From: Sisyra terminalis
Taxonomy: Eukaryota > Arthropoda > Insecta > Neuroptera > Sisyridae
DNA: 64,000 bases
Reading direction: 5' to 3'
Assembly: GCA_958496175.1 (NCBI GenBank)
Contig: OY292279.1
Location: 21,762,001 to 21,826,000, forward strand
Shown here: one piece after another, positions 38,518-50,391 of the stretch
Layout: each line of letters starts with the position of its first letter
How positions within the stretch are numbered: the first letter of the stretch is position 1
The notes under the pieces: generated by a model
Told to the model about the DNA's origin: nothing
Seen by the model: the letters and a program-made list of their open reading frames with translations, nothing else
The model's database searches: none
Program-made: the position numbers and the translations under genes

Positions 38518-39602
38518 TTTGATGATCAAAAATTGTATCAAGTATTGACAGGCAGAAATCAAATTTACTTTTGAGACCGAAATTTTCAGTTTCTGAACCT
38601 AAATACTGCTAACTTTTCTTTTGAATCAAACCCACGTTGACAATTTTTTATCAAAAGCAGAGCCGGGCACAGATAAATTTTCTATGTAGTGTAACATTAA
38701 ATTACTTGTTACAAATGACTATCGTCTTTATGACGAATTATATGACTTTTTTATTTTTTATATTCTTTATATTTCAAATAACCTTTATACAACAGATATC
38801 TAGTTATTGATGGACCGCAGCTAATGAAATGAAACTAATGATCAGCTGCATAAATTATTGTTTTTCCTCAAAAAAATAGCAATATCGCTATATTTACGGA
38901 AGTACGAAATCTTTCCGTTCTTCTCTACAGCATTAAAACTATATACACACCATATACATATAATATTTTAAGTACAAATAAAATAACACATAAGTCGTGG
39001 TCAGTAAAACTTCAAGATAAGATAATTTTTACAACACCTTTTCAAAAATTTTAAAAAACCAATAACACAATAATATTCTTTATAAATCATAATATAACCT
39101 ACCTCCTGCAATATTCTTTCATAACAGAAATAATTTTCTGACATTAAATAACAATATATAGCTATACGTTATTATCGGGACATCAAAATTATTTTTAGTC
39201 TAAAACTTTCTTTTGCTTTGAAAATTCATGTGGAAAATTCAAATTATTTCAAATTACGTCTTTATGAAATGAGAACGCTTTTATCATTCTCCTTGTAAAT
39301 TAATAGCATCCCCGAAATAAATTTTAATTATAAATTAATAAAAGAGGGGAATTTTATTAAAACACAGCAATAATAAATAGCGAAAATATTACATAAAATG
39401 CAATATCTACAAACTTCAGTATGTAACGTTTGATTAAGTATACAATTTTAATTTTTGCTTTATAAATCAAAAAGCTTGTATTATAAAAATACTGATATAA
39501 ATAAAATATTTATTAATTAGAAACTTACAGCTTTGGTGCTTATAAGATGAAGAATTAAGAGCTTATATTCTTTTTAAGGACTGTTATATTTTTTTTATAA
39601 AT
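38518..39602. other. Region upstream of Gmd
   Basis: This is the presumed promoter and 5' untranslated side of the dehydratase gene. No TATA box at a convincing distance and no repeat family was recognised; the DNA is uniformly AT-rich. Confidence 0.3.
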
Positions 39603-39763
39603 TGCTATTTACCGTCGCTTTATAAGTACCTAAAGACATTACCGACTCTAGGGTTAATAAAAATCCGTAATCGAGAAATATCGAAAATTTGCTCCCTTTG
39701 AGATTCGAACCCAAAATCTACCAGTTTTGAAGCGGACACCAAGACCACTTAGCCACCAGTAGG
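39603..39763 (-). repeat. tRNA-derived SINE, copy 3
   Basis: The minus-strand head is CCTACTGGTGGCTAAGTGGT, the B box GGGTTCGAATCTC, then the shared tail GATTTTTATTAACCCTAGAG to AAAGCGACGGTAAATAG. Confidence 0.8.
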
Positions 39764-40394
39764 TGCTGTTAATGTTGATTTAGCTTATTTATTCTTGAAC
39801 GAAAATGACATTCTATTCAAGCTCATACATGTTAGAATATAAAATTCAGTATCTTCCTATTACTTATTAATTATTCTGACAACATTTTGATTAAATTGAA
39901 GCTATAATTTTTGGCTCGAATTTAGGTCACACCTTTAAGAGGTGTATGTAGTTCTAGGTTATAATATACAAAAACATGTATTTTTTTACAATGCCCACCA
40001 ATAAAATTGTCTTTAGATAAGACGGAAGAATAAAATTTTAATGCAATAAAAAATAAAAATTTTCATGAAAAAATGGGTTTAAAATATAAAATACGATTTG
40101 ATAAAATGACAGTAGGTAAGCAAAATAAAAAAAATAATTTTTAATTCCACTATTTTAACTTTGAAATGTCGATACCTCTTCAATCAAATTATGAAGGTTT
40201 TGGTGTCTTCATGCAATATTAGACTTTTAAAAGGGAACCAATATAAAAAACATTCACTTGATTTTATAACGATTGTGATAAATTTTAGAACATATATTTG
40301 GTAAAAAAAATATTGGTAATGCTCATAGCAAAATTAGCCTCTTTATTCTCATCTCATGCTTTAATATCTCTTTAAAAATAACTCTTTAATATCA

Positions 40395-40800
40395 AAACAC
40401 ATAATAAGCAAACGTATGTGTTGCAGCAAAGACAAGGACAAAGAATATAAAGTTGTATAGACATCCATGTATGTGTAATACAAATATAATAATTATTGTC
40501 TCAAATTTGAGCTATCATGTCATTAGTTTCAACAGTCATTTCAATTTCATTCAATTGATAATTTTAGCCATTTGCCAGTAGTATCAGTGATGGGCTGTGA
40601 ATATTTCACGGAAAGTTACTAGTTTTCAAATAAAAGATTAGATTAGTTATTCATTCATAAATACTGTATGTATAGGTTGTCTGTACATTCTGTATAATAT
40701 ATATTTACACATTTGGCTACTTACACAAAATGTAGGTTACATATTATATGAATTGATCGTTTATCAATACAGCATAGGTCATATGTTTGAAAAATACTTA
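40395..40800. repeat. Dispersed repeat, copy C (longest uninterrupted)
   Basis: It runs from CAAACGTATGTG through ATTGTCTCAAATTTGAG, GTTTCAACAGTCATTTC and GGGCTGTGAATATTTCACGG to GTTTATCAATACAGC. It aligns with both halves of the interrupted copy at 27700-28250. Non-coding. Confidence 0.75.
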
Positions 40801-41099
40801 TGGGAAACATTTACCATAAAACAGTAGATAGTTGCCATATAATATAATGTATAGATATGTATTAAAAACTTTAAATAGCAATGTTCTAAAAATTATATTA
40901 ATATAAGAGTAATTGTATACTTTATTTACCCATTTATATTTATGTTTTGACACTGATTTTAATTGAAATACAGAAAAATATAATGTAATAAAATGTATCA
41001 ATCATCTTTCCTTACTTACTTCATTATTTTAAATATTGCTTTGAATAATTTCAAAAAATCAAAAAAATATCTTTCTTTTAAATTTATTTTAATTCTCAT

Positions 41100-41335
41100 A
41101 ACAATAATAGGCAATCGTATGTAAGATGTATGCATATATGTCGGCAAAGACTGAGAAAAAATATTGTAAACACATACGTATAAATGAAATGCAATCATTG
41201 TCTCAAATTTGAACTGATTAATTGTTGCTATAATTTCAACAGTCATTTCAATTTCATGCAATCAGTTGCCAATTTTCACTATGTGTCAGTAGTGCCAGTA
41301 TTGGGCGGTGGATATTTCACGGGAAATTACTAGTT
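41100..41335. repeat. Dispersed repeat, copy D
   Basis: It is collinear with copy C from AACAATAATAGGCAATCGTA to GGATATTTCACGGGAAATTA, then diverges. It lies only about 300 bp from copy C in the same orientation. Confidence 0.75.
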
Positions 41336-41559
41336 GTATATGGATATTTGGACTGTAATATTTTAAATTATTTAGTTCGACGTTTGTTTGGCGAATCTCA
41401 TGGCACAATTCTTCGTGAAAAAAGTAAAAAAACAAGAGAGAAAAAAAACGTATTTTAGTTAAGACTCTTAATACTACAAACTAGAATTTGGACAAAAGAA
41501 AAGAAATGCAAAAAATAGGTTTTTGGTAAATATTTTTACAAAAAAATGCAAATTTTGAT

Positions 41560-41770
41560 GAAATTTGCTGTATAGTTTTTTTTTTTTTGAAATAGTTGTA
41601 TGTAAAGAAAAAATCTGTCGCCCAAGTCCTTGTGAATTGTATCTTGAAGACCTAAATAAAATTTCATATAAATCGGTTAAGTAGTTCTCGTGAAATCTTT
41701 ACAACTAACTTTGAAAACACAGTTTTGAGAAAATCACAACAATAGACGAGTAGGAGCACTGATATACCTG
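41560..41770. repeat. LINE-tail-like sequence
   Basis: ATTTCATATAAATCGGTTAA followed by GTAGTTCTCGTG is of the type found in RTE-like LINE 3' regions of insects. No ORF is present. Confidence 0.35.
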
Positions 41771-42744
41771 TAGCACACTAAATTTCTCAAGGTTGTATCT
41801 CCGAAACTATTACTTGGATCAACTTGAAAATTTAGGACAATATTCTAAAGATGTTATAAAAATTAATAAAATATTAAAAAAATCAACTTTTTGAAGCCAT
41901 GGATCCTTTGTAAAGCCTTAAAGAGATAATAAGTAGAAAAAAGTATTAGAAGGACTATTTGGGAATCAGAAATATTCTTTGTAAAATAGATGCGTATTTT
42001 CAATTAGAAGAAAATAAAATTACCAAAAAAATTATTTGTTACTTGAAATGCCTTATAATGTCCGTTTGCCCACCCCTGGTTTAGACTTACTTTGTTCTAA
42101 GAAAGTCCACCTCTGGAAATTCCCGAATCTCTGACGAGTATTGCAAATTGCATGAACATTAACTGCAAGTTCAAAAATCTTGTAGAGAAAACTATAATAT
42201 CTCTAAAAAAATATTTAATTAAGAAAAAGCAATTTCAAACAACGAAAATGTTTCTCCTGGACTTGGAAAAAATCAAACTACTGTTAAAAAATAATTCAGT
42301 TTAAAGCAGTGTTCCATTGTACAGTATAAAACTTTGGCACGTTTCTATAATTTTTTTCTCGCATTTTTGTATTTATCACAGGTTTCGAATTCCCATTTGT
42401 TTTGGTACCTCACTTCTATTAGGTCACTTTGTAGTTAGTTTGTAAGGTACGGAAGTTATAATCTCATATTTCACCTACTTTTCAGCTCTTTATCGGGCTG
42501 AATTTTTCTGCACACCTATTTACTCTTGATGACAACGCATGAATTCGTTATATTTAATAACCATTTAGTATTTCTATTATAATAAGTATTTAACTATAAT
42601 TAAAAAAATATGACATTGCCTACCTTCAAGGCGCATCAATATAAACATGCATGAAGTGATATTAAAAATATGCTGAAAGATTAAAAAAGAGAAAATGAAA
42701 GTATTTATTTATAAAATATGTTCAAAAGCTGGCTTGTACTGATA

Positions 42745-42867
42745 CAATGCAATAAAAAGTAAAAATGTACATCAAAGCGAGGGGTGCAATTTTGTTTACA
42801 ATTTGGTAATAAGGGACACCCCTCGCTTTGATGTACAAAAGTTTATTATTTACTTTTTAGTGCATTA
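42745..42867. mobile_element. Hairpin MITE, about 120 bp
   Basis: TGTACATCAAAGCGAGGGGTG at the left is met exactly, inverted, by CACCCCTCGCTTTGATGTACA at 42816; outer AATGCAATAAAAAGTAAA pairs with TTTACTTTTTAGTGCATT. The loop is about 30 bp. Confidence 0.8.
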
Positions 42868-42972
42868 TTTCAAGACAACCGACTTTTTTAAATACTGTTT
42901 TTCATTATTTAATGGTCGCTTCTAGATTGCCTTCTAAGACGCAATAATTTTATGTTAAGATTTTTTTTAATT

Positions 42973-43036
42973 ATTATTAACCTTCACTTTATAAATACTA
43001 ACGTCTTTCGCGACTGTAGGGTTATTAAAAATCCGC
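42973..43036 (-). repeat. tRNA-derived SINE, copy 4, tail only
   Basis: TTAACCTTCACTTTATAAAT through GGGTTATTAAAAATCCG matches the tail of copy 3; the tRNA-like head is missing. Confidence 0.65.
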
Positions 43037-44126
43037 TAGTATGCTATATTAAGATTTTGAATATGATTTTGTTGGATAAAAAAATAAAATTTATTGTTCT
43101 TATAAAAGGCATATAAATACTTTTGTTTAAATTCATTTTTAAGTGTTATATACCTTGCATAAATCATCCAAGCAGTGTCTGTAGATCCTGATTTAGGATA
43201 AAGATTAGATTTTATAATATATTGTAGTTGTTGTTTGTTTGAGTTGGGAAAAAATAGATGGCAATTCATAAAAAACCCCGAAGAGATTTTCTGGGTTTTG
43301 TTGGATGAATTTATTTATCAAAACTACTAAAGCAAGCAGAATATATAAAGGGGGCGATACATTTAATTGCTTGAATTTGAATCGTTTTTCAGAGGCTTCT
43401 TTAGTAGAGAAGGAATAAAAGAATGGTTTTTTATACATTCATTATCATCGGTATCCATCGATCAAAAGAAAATTTACATTGAATATAGAATGTACTATAC
43501 TGATCTATAAACAAATTCTTCAATTTCTTCTAACGCATGCTGTACCAACTTGGTCTCCCACTTCAAGAACATGCTTTGAAAAGCTGCAGGTTTCTTAAAA
43601 TAAAGTCCTATGAATAACCAACTGACCCAACAAAATCGTTAAGAAACAAATATTTTTATAAACCTAATAAAATGTATACTAAATTGGTCTAAAATCAATT
43701 TAAAAAAGATTGAGACCAAAATTAGATACCCCAAAACTGTGACTAGTGATCATTTAAACATATATATACGTAAACAAATAAAACCAAAAATATGTTAATT
43801 ATAGTAATTGTATTAATCCAAAAAACTTTGAATTGATCTGCGAATATTGATGACATTTTAAAAATAATGTACTGAAGAAGGGAAAGAGGGCTAAGCGTTT
43901 TTGCCTTTTATTTGAATTGAAGTTCACTATAAGCTTCATTTCTTGTCTTGTAGTATGTTTTCATTTAGGTGTTTAGCAATGCAATATTACATGGTAGTTG
44001 CCTATGCCACTCAATACGAAAAACCCACAATTTTAATTAAAAAGGTATAGATTATACTTCTTTGGATTATATACTTTGTAAAAAACTCTAAATCTAAAAA
44101 CGCCTATAAACTTCACTCTAATATTT

Positions 44127-44496
44127 AAGGGAGTGTTCTGGTCAAGAAATTTGAAATAATAGAGTTTTTTTGGCTTTTTTTTTCAAAGTTAGACTTTCAA
44201 AAGTAAGCTCTAAAACGGATTTTGCAAAATTCGAATTATTTTCGGAGATACAGCGGATTTTGTGATGTGGGTTGGAACTACAAGGGTTCGAATCATGTCA
44301 ACCAGGGAGCACCGTTCTTTTTGTAGCCTCCGTTTCACCGGCTTATAATTTGACGATTTTTTGATTTTGATTTTTGTTTCTTTCAATATCAATAAAAATT
44401 ATATAAAAAAATGGATACTAAAAATGTTTTTCACTTTTTTTAATCTTAGTTTGAATAATGTCTAAAATTGAGGCGTCTAGACCAAAATACCCCCTT
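44127..44496. mobile_element. MITE with AAGGGGGTATTTTGGTC-type TIRs
   Basis: The left end AAGGGAGTGTTCTGGTCAAG and inverted right end AAGGGGGTATTTTGGTCTAG bound 370 bp. The interior has a GC-richer stretch with GGGTTCGAATCATG (B-box-like) at about 44285. The minus ORF inside (60 codons) is not a gene. Confidence 0.7.
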
Positions 44497-45654
44497 TATG
44501 AACTGATATAACGTTAATCAAACTAAATAAAATATCTATTGTTTTTATACTAGAAGGACGTAAACTAACTATTTGAAGCCCTTGATATTTTTAAACCCAT
44601 TTACCAATGCTTCTTGTACTGAATACGAATACGAAAAAGAATTGAAGAAGAATTCAATAACGGAAACTTCACACTTCAACCGAGGATTTCATACTAAAAT
44701 CTTAGAAAGTTATTAAAAAAACAAATTTTCTTTTCCGAAAAGAAATATTCTGGACTTGATCACGCAAAAATTAAAGAGAATCCATTTATTGGTTCACAAA
44801 TACGGCAGATAATGAAAAATAAGAACGTTGAAGAAAAAATGAATGATCAGAACAATCCTGCTGGAATTGTTTTTTTAAATATTATCTTCTATTTACTAAG
44901 TATCAAAGAGTAGAAAAATGCAAATATTTTCTTTATGAACTTATGCCGCTAACTTAAACTTACGCGAATAACGACTATAATATTTTTCCTGATACATATT
45001 ACAGGTGTATGAACTTAAATTAGGTATATTAAAAATATTTATCGCATTGAGGTAAATTTGACTTTGAACTCCAAAATGGTTACTGGCTAGAGTGCTAAAT
45101 TGTACGAGTAGTTAAAATTTACTTAAGTGTTTGGCTCTTGGTAGGCCTATCAGTCACCAGCTAGTCTATATACTCCTAGCACTACTGAACTTTAAGTATT
45201 TTAAAGGAGCTATTATTTTCAGTAAATTTCAAAATGAAATCCCAAGATAGAAACCGAGATGAAAGAGATTATATCATATCGATTTTTTTCTTGAAAACAT
45301 GGGTACTGTTAGGGACAAGCAAAGCGAAACTTTTGATTAGGATACTTTTGAAAGGAAAGCCATATCAAGGTAGATAAAATTCAGGAATGCTAGCAGATTA
45401 CTGCTGGCGACTAAAGACCTATCAAAAGTCATATTCTTAAGAAAATCTTAACTTCAAACTATAGCTGAAAGATCAGCAAAAAATAGATTTTTTTAAGAAA
45501 AATTAAATTTTACAACTAACGCCTTTACGTCTTGTCCTGTATTAGTTCCTGTTTAGTCTCCCCACTTTTTCCTTTTGAGAATTATCATTATTGGAATAGA
45601 TGTGTTGAGGTGCGAATGTACTTAATTAAATAAATATGATTTATTATTTGAAAT

Positions 45655-45815
45655 GTGGTTTTCTTTATTTTGTTCATAAACCTTGTATACCTCCAACATT
45701 AAACCATCCAGGGCCCCACTCAAACACTGACAGAAAACTTCATCAAAATCGGTCCAGTAGTTTAGGAGGAGTTCAGTGACAAGCACATGCACAGAAAAAT
45801 TATGCATATAAAGAT
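45655..45815. repeat. RTE-like LINE 3' tail
   Basis: ACTTCATCAAAATCGGTCCA then GTAGTTTAGGAGGAGTTCAG is the well-known phrase near the 3' end of RTE-type LINEs in insects. The coding part is absent, so this is a 5'-truncated copy. Confidence 0.6.
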
Positions 45816-47364
45816 AACGTGTGTTTGTAAATTATTTACTCGATTCTGCTTAGATTCTACTAAAGTACATTGGTCAAATTATTTTTTTGAGAATGATATA
45901 GAAAATAAAATGAAGTGATAAAATAAATAAAAATTTTCCTAATAAATCATTGAACTTCTAATAAATGAACCGACAAATTCAATGCCAAGGAAGACATTTT
46001 TACATTAACATATCTTGCCTTACATACCATTATACACGTTCATGAAAAGGAAAGTAGTAACAATTTGAGTTAAAGGCCAAAAGATTCAATAAATAAGGTT
46101 AAAAATTGCGATCTTAAGTTCCGGGTAAATATTTTTCATATCACATTTTTCTTTCGTGTGGGTATATATTAATGAATCTAAATTGTCATTGGTAACTTAT
46201 AGTACTTCTCAATGTTAACATAAATTTTTAATTTATGATTTAAAGTAGGTACATAAATTCTCTCTTAGATTAATACTTAGTATTATACCTAATAGTTCAA
46301 TTGACATATCTTGTATTCTGCACATCGTTTTAAGTACACAAAATAAATATTCTACTCTTTTTGGATGGTATTAGGTCATATCGCGTTTTAGTATATGTAA
46401 ACTCATAAACTTACTTATTTATAAATAATTGTTTACCTAACTCCTTTTTATCATTTTTTTTGGATTGTTTTCATGTGAAAAAGCGATAATCATTAATGTA
46501 GACAAAATTTCAATTTTATGTTATAATTACATATACCTATACTTAGATAAATAGCGCGTGTATAAATAGATAAGTAAATTTAGTCTAGCTATAACGTAAA
46601 TATATTAATTGTTTATCTTTTGAATGTAAGTTATTGTCCAAAACTATTTTGTCACGTGAAGGTTTTGTTTAGAAATGTTATATACTACCCATAAGATATC
46701 TTTTACACTGTTGTCTTTGACAATACGACTTAATGTCACGATACTCGATTCCTTATCAACATTTTCAAGTTCGTTTTACACGGCAAAAGTTAGAAACGTG
46801 AATTAACCTCTATCATGTACGCCATAAATACTGGAATTGCGGTAATTTAAGTTCGTATTTATATAAATACGGATTAACGCAGTATTAATAAATGTGCAAA
46901 ATATGTGCACAGGAAAATTAATTGTATTACAAAAATTATAAATTGTTTATACAAAAAATTGAATCAATTAAAAAAAAAAAAAGAATCAATAAAGCGAAAA
47001 ATTAAGCAATTCTTAATAACTAAGCTGCCCACCTAATTTGAATTTGTAATTTTGAGTCGGTGCCAAACTATCAAATTAATAAACTAACCATTTAAAGCAT
47101 AGAAAGATTAGAGCTAAATGTCCATTTACAATATCGTGCGATTGATATTTATGACATGGTGTAAGCTTTGCACAACACGTTTGATATAGTTATTTAATGG
47201 TTTTTAATTTTTTGTTTGGCGTCGATTCAAAGTTGAGTTATTTGCATAATTTAGGAGCTTAGCTATTTAAATTAAAAATAAATATTTAATATTTCGCTTT
47301 TTAGTTTCTTTATTCGTTGCTTCTATTGTTTGTCAAAAAAAATTTATTTTAAAACTATTTTTAG
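45816..47364. other. AT-rich intergenic stretch, no gene seen
   Basis: No ORF or repeat family was recognised. Confidence 0.4.
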
Positions 47365-47720
47365 AAACCTCCAGATTATGAAAAAATAACTGGTGCGATA
47401 CATGAGGAACTTTTGGTTAGTGCAGTTACTGCCATCAAGCCATTCTTTAATGCCATCGTTTTTGAAAATTGGGAAAATAATAATGATCCACAAACCTGGA
47501 AAACTGACGAATGATGTCGTGTCATATAGGCCTAGTCACCTACCCTCTAACTCAACTCTTTTGCGAAAACTCTAACCTAAAATTGACAAGCCAAACTTTA
47601 TTTCATTATTGAACAAACGCATAGAGTTGTATCCCCAAGAAAAAGCATACTGTTCCGCAGTCTTCTAAGATATCATGCAATTCGATTTGCAATTCGCATT
47701 CGGTTTTAAATGAGAATTTC
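47365..47720 (+). pseudogene. Jockey-type LINE reverse transcriptase fragment, broken
   Basis: The plus-strand pieces KPPDYEKITGAIHEELL, FLKIGKIIMIHKPGK, SYRPSHLPS and EKAYCSAVF follow the Jockey RT order (PPGyDkIt..., WKiAqiIMIpKPGK, SYRPISLLP, kkyCsAVFLDv). They lie in different frames and stops intervene, so the copy is dead. Confidence 0.75.
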
Positions 47721-49198
47721 TGTCCAAATTATGGTCCATTCTGTCCAGTCCAAATTATTGTTGTTTGTGGTCTTTTAGCCAACATTTGAGAACCTGAAAA
47801 AATATATTTTTCAGAAAATTATCAGTAAAAACAACTTAAAATTATTCTACCTAGTTTTTCTTTTGAAAGTGGCAATAATAATTATTGTTAACTGTACAAA
47901 ATATTTTCCTCAATCAATTTAAAAGTTCCTGGTGACTTAAATAATATTTGATTAATTTTTCTCGAATTACTTCGATTACCTCAAAGCTTGTATACACCTT
48001 TCAATATGAATTTAAAAAAATCTTAACTTGTTTTTCAAATTTTCCTACTGCTTCGCGTTTTCAGAGGAAAAACACTGTTGTAAAAAACATCCGGGAGAGT
48101 TCCAAGAAAAGAGGAAGAAGACGAATTGAGATCCGGGTTCATTGAAACGAAAAATGAACTGCCTCAACTAGAAGAACCTTACCAAGGATAAATGGTAATG
48201 AAGAGAAGAATTCAACCACGTGAGAAACTAAATCTACGCTAGGAAGAAAACTGAATTCTTGATTGACTAAAATTATTTAAAGTTTATAAAGAATCAATCT
48301 TAAAATTTCATCTGTGAATAATTACAGTTTCACATAAAATTGAAACCGATTAGTAAAAAATTTCATCAAGAAATATAAAAAAAAAACATCGTCAGTTTAA
48401 AAAAAAGTGTTCTTTTTCCAGAAACTTCCAACGATAAGAAAAAATTCCCGATACAAAATAAATAAAAAAAATATTTATCAATACCAAATTATATTCTTGG
48501 TTTGTTGTTCTACCAGTTAGGTCATTTTACAGCTTATTTTTATGACACTTGCAGAGTAATTTTTAATTTTGGTTAGTATTCAAATAATGTTATTGAAGTT
48601 TAATTATTTTTTTGGTTAGATTTCACATTAATTAACTAAGATTTATATCGACTAAAACTTATGAATTGTGATGTATTTATTTATAATTTTGACAATAATG
48701 TGTTGCTGTTTTTAAATGCTATGTATTTTCGTTGTAGAGCCCTGAAAAAGTCAGGAACGACTGACGAAACAATGGCGATAAAATAAATAATATTCTACAA
48801 GAAGCTTCGTCCTTATTGTCCACAATTTAATTATTAGATAAGAAAAAATTCTTTACTTAGAAAATTATTTGAAACAAAGAACAAAAAAAATCAAAACTTA
48901 TTCCTAGTTAGAGATTGTGATGAAAAAATTATCCTTCTCATAGAAAGACAATTTTCCGATTTCCCAGAAATAGGAAAACACTGAAAATAGTTTTAAGCTA
49001 TTATTTGGAACCTTTAAATAAGTTTAAAACTTAAATTGCTATACAAAATTTTTTCGATTTGACAAATTTCTTCGACTGAAATAATAATTATTTGTTGTTT
49101 CAAATTATACGTAAGACTAATTAATTACTCCCTAATTTTCCATCTTTAGGTAAAAATTCAAACTTCAATTTTAAATGGGATTAACTTCAATATATGCG
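47721..49198. other. AT-rich intergenic stretch
   Basis: No gene seen. At 48740-48790 CCTGAAAAAGTCAGGAACGA then CTGACGAAACAATGGCG resembles a worn hammerhead-like retroelement end. Confidence 0.35.
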
Positions 49199-49200
49199 TA

Positions 49201-49728
49201 CAGTAATCCCTCTGACTGCGCAGGATTTCTTTGTGTCTTTTTCCACTGCACGAGTTGACTTTTTAACACCAATTTTCACATTGCACGATTAGGACTTCTA
49301 ATTGCGCATTTTTTTTAAATTTGTGTCATCGAGAGTGCAGAATTATAACGGTAGAAATTTAATAGCTATTTTCGCTCCTTATGAAAAAGAAATATAAGGA
49401 AAAAAATGACGGATAAATAATCCAAGATTAATACATTTTTTTCAAACACAAAAAAGCTCATCAAAAAATGGCAGCCACTGATTTCTTTTTATTGCAGAAT
49501 ATTCTCGGTAAAATCATAATTATATACTTTTTTTTTAAAATTTAATCTGTTTTTTTGGATGATATTTAAGTTTAAAAGTTTTTGATTTATTTATACATTG
49601 TTTTTTTTTCTAATATATGAAACCTACCCCCTCTTTATTGTCCTACAAAATTGGATTCACATTGCGCGGTTTTGTGTTACGCGCTGTTTTTGGGGAGCAG
49701 AACTACACCGCAGTTGGAGGAATTACAG
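49201..49728. mobile_element. Non-autonomous pogo/Tigger-like element
   Basis: The left end CAGTAATCCCTCTGACTGCG and inverted right end CTGTAATTCCTCCAACTGCG lie inside TA dinucleotides. Internal words such as GCGCGGTTTTGTG and TTACGCGC recall the subterminal sequence of Tigger-type mariners. It is about 530 bp with no transposase. Confidence 0.7.
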
Positions 49729-50391
49729 TATTTTTTTTCAATAAAATTAAAACCGTCAAAATCTACTTTGAGCAAAATGCTGCGTGATTATAAATAAAAT
49801 GGTTTACCTTGAGAGGTGCACTCCGGAGTTTGAGAAAGTTTTATCCACGCAAAATAAAATATTCAACAAATATGCCTATGAACACTTTTTGGTTGAGCCA
49901 TCATCTTGCTGGAATCATATTTGAGAATAGTTCTATATAACTAAGCTCACGAAATTTCCCAGCATCACCCAGTATTAAATCCTTGTTACTGTAATGACGT
50001 AACCAACTTCCTTCACAAAAATAAGGGTTCAGTAATTTTTTTTTTTTTGGAAAACACTTAATTATTCAGTACTTGTAGTGCATTGAGAAGCTCCAACTTG
50101 TATAAATAAATTATTTAAAAAACCATTAAGAAATTTTAAATCTACAAAATTACAATATTTGTACCAATTATTTTCTTAAAACAGTTTTATTGTTAACAAA
50201 ATTTAATAATGGATTTAAATTTTATGAATTTTTCCATTTTCCAGTTGTATAATAAAAATAAAATATCACAATGCTATACAAAGTTTAGCAAGATTAGACC
50301 ACTTCAAAATTCCAAGATTACCTTTATCAATGCATAATTTGATATTCGTGCAGTCAAATTAATTTCATAAGTGCAATAACAGTGATACAAA

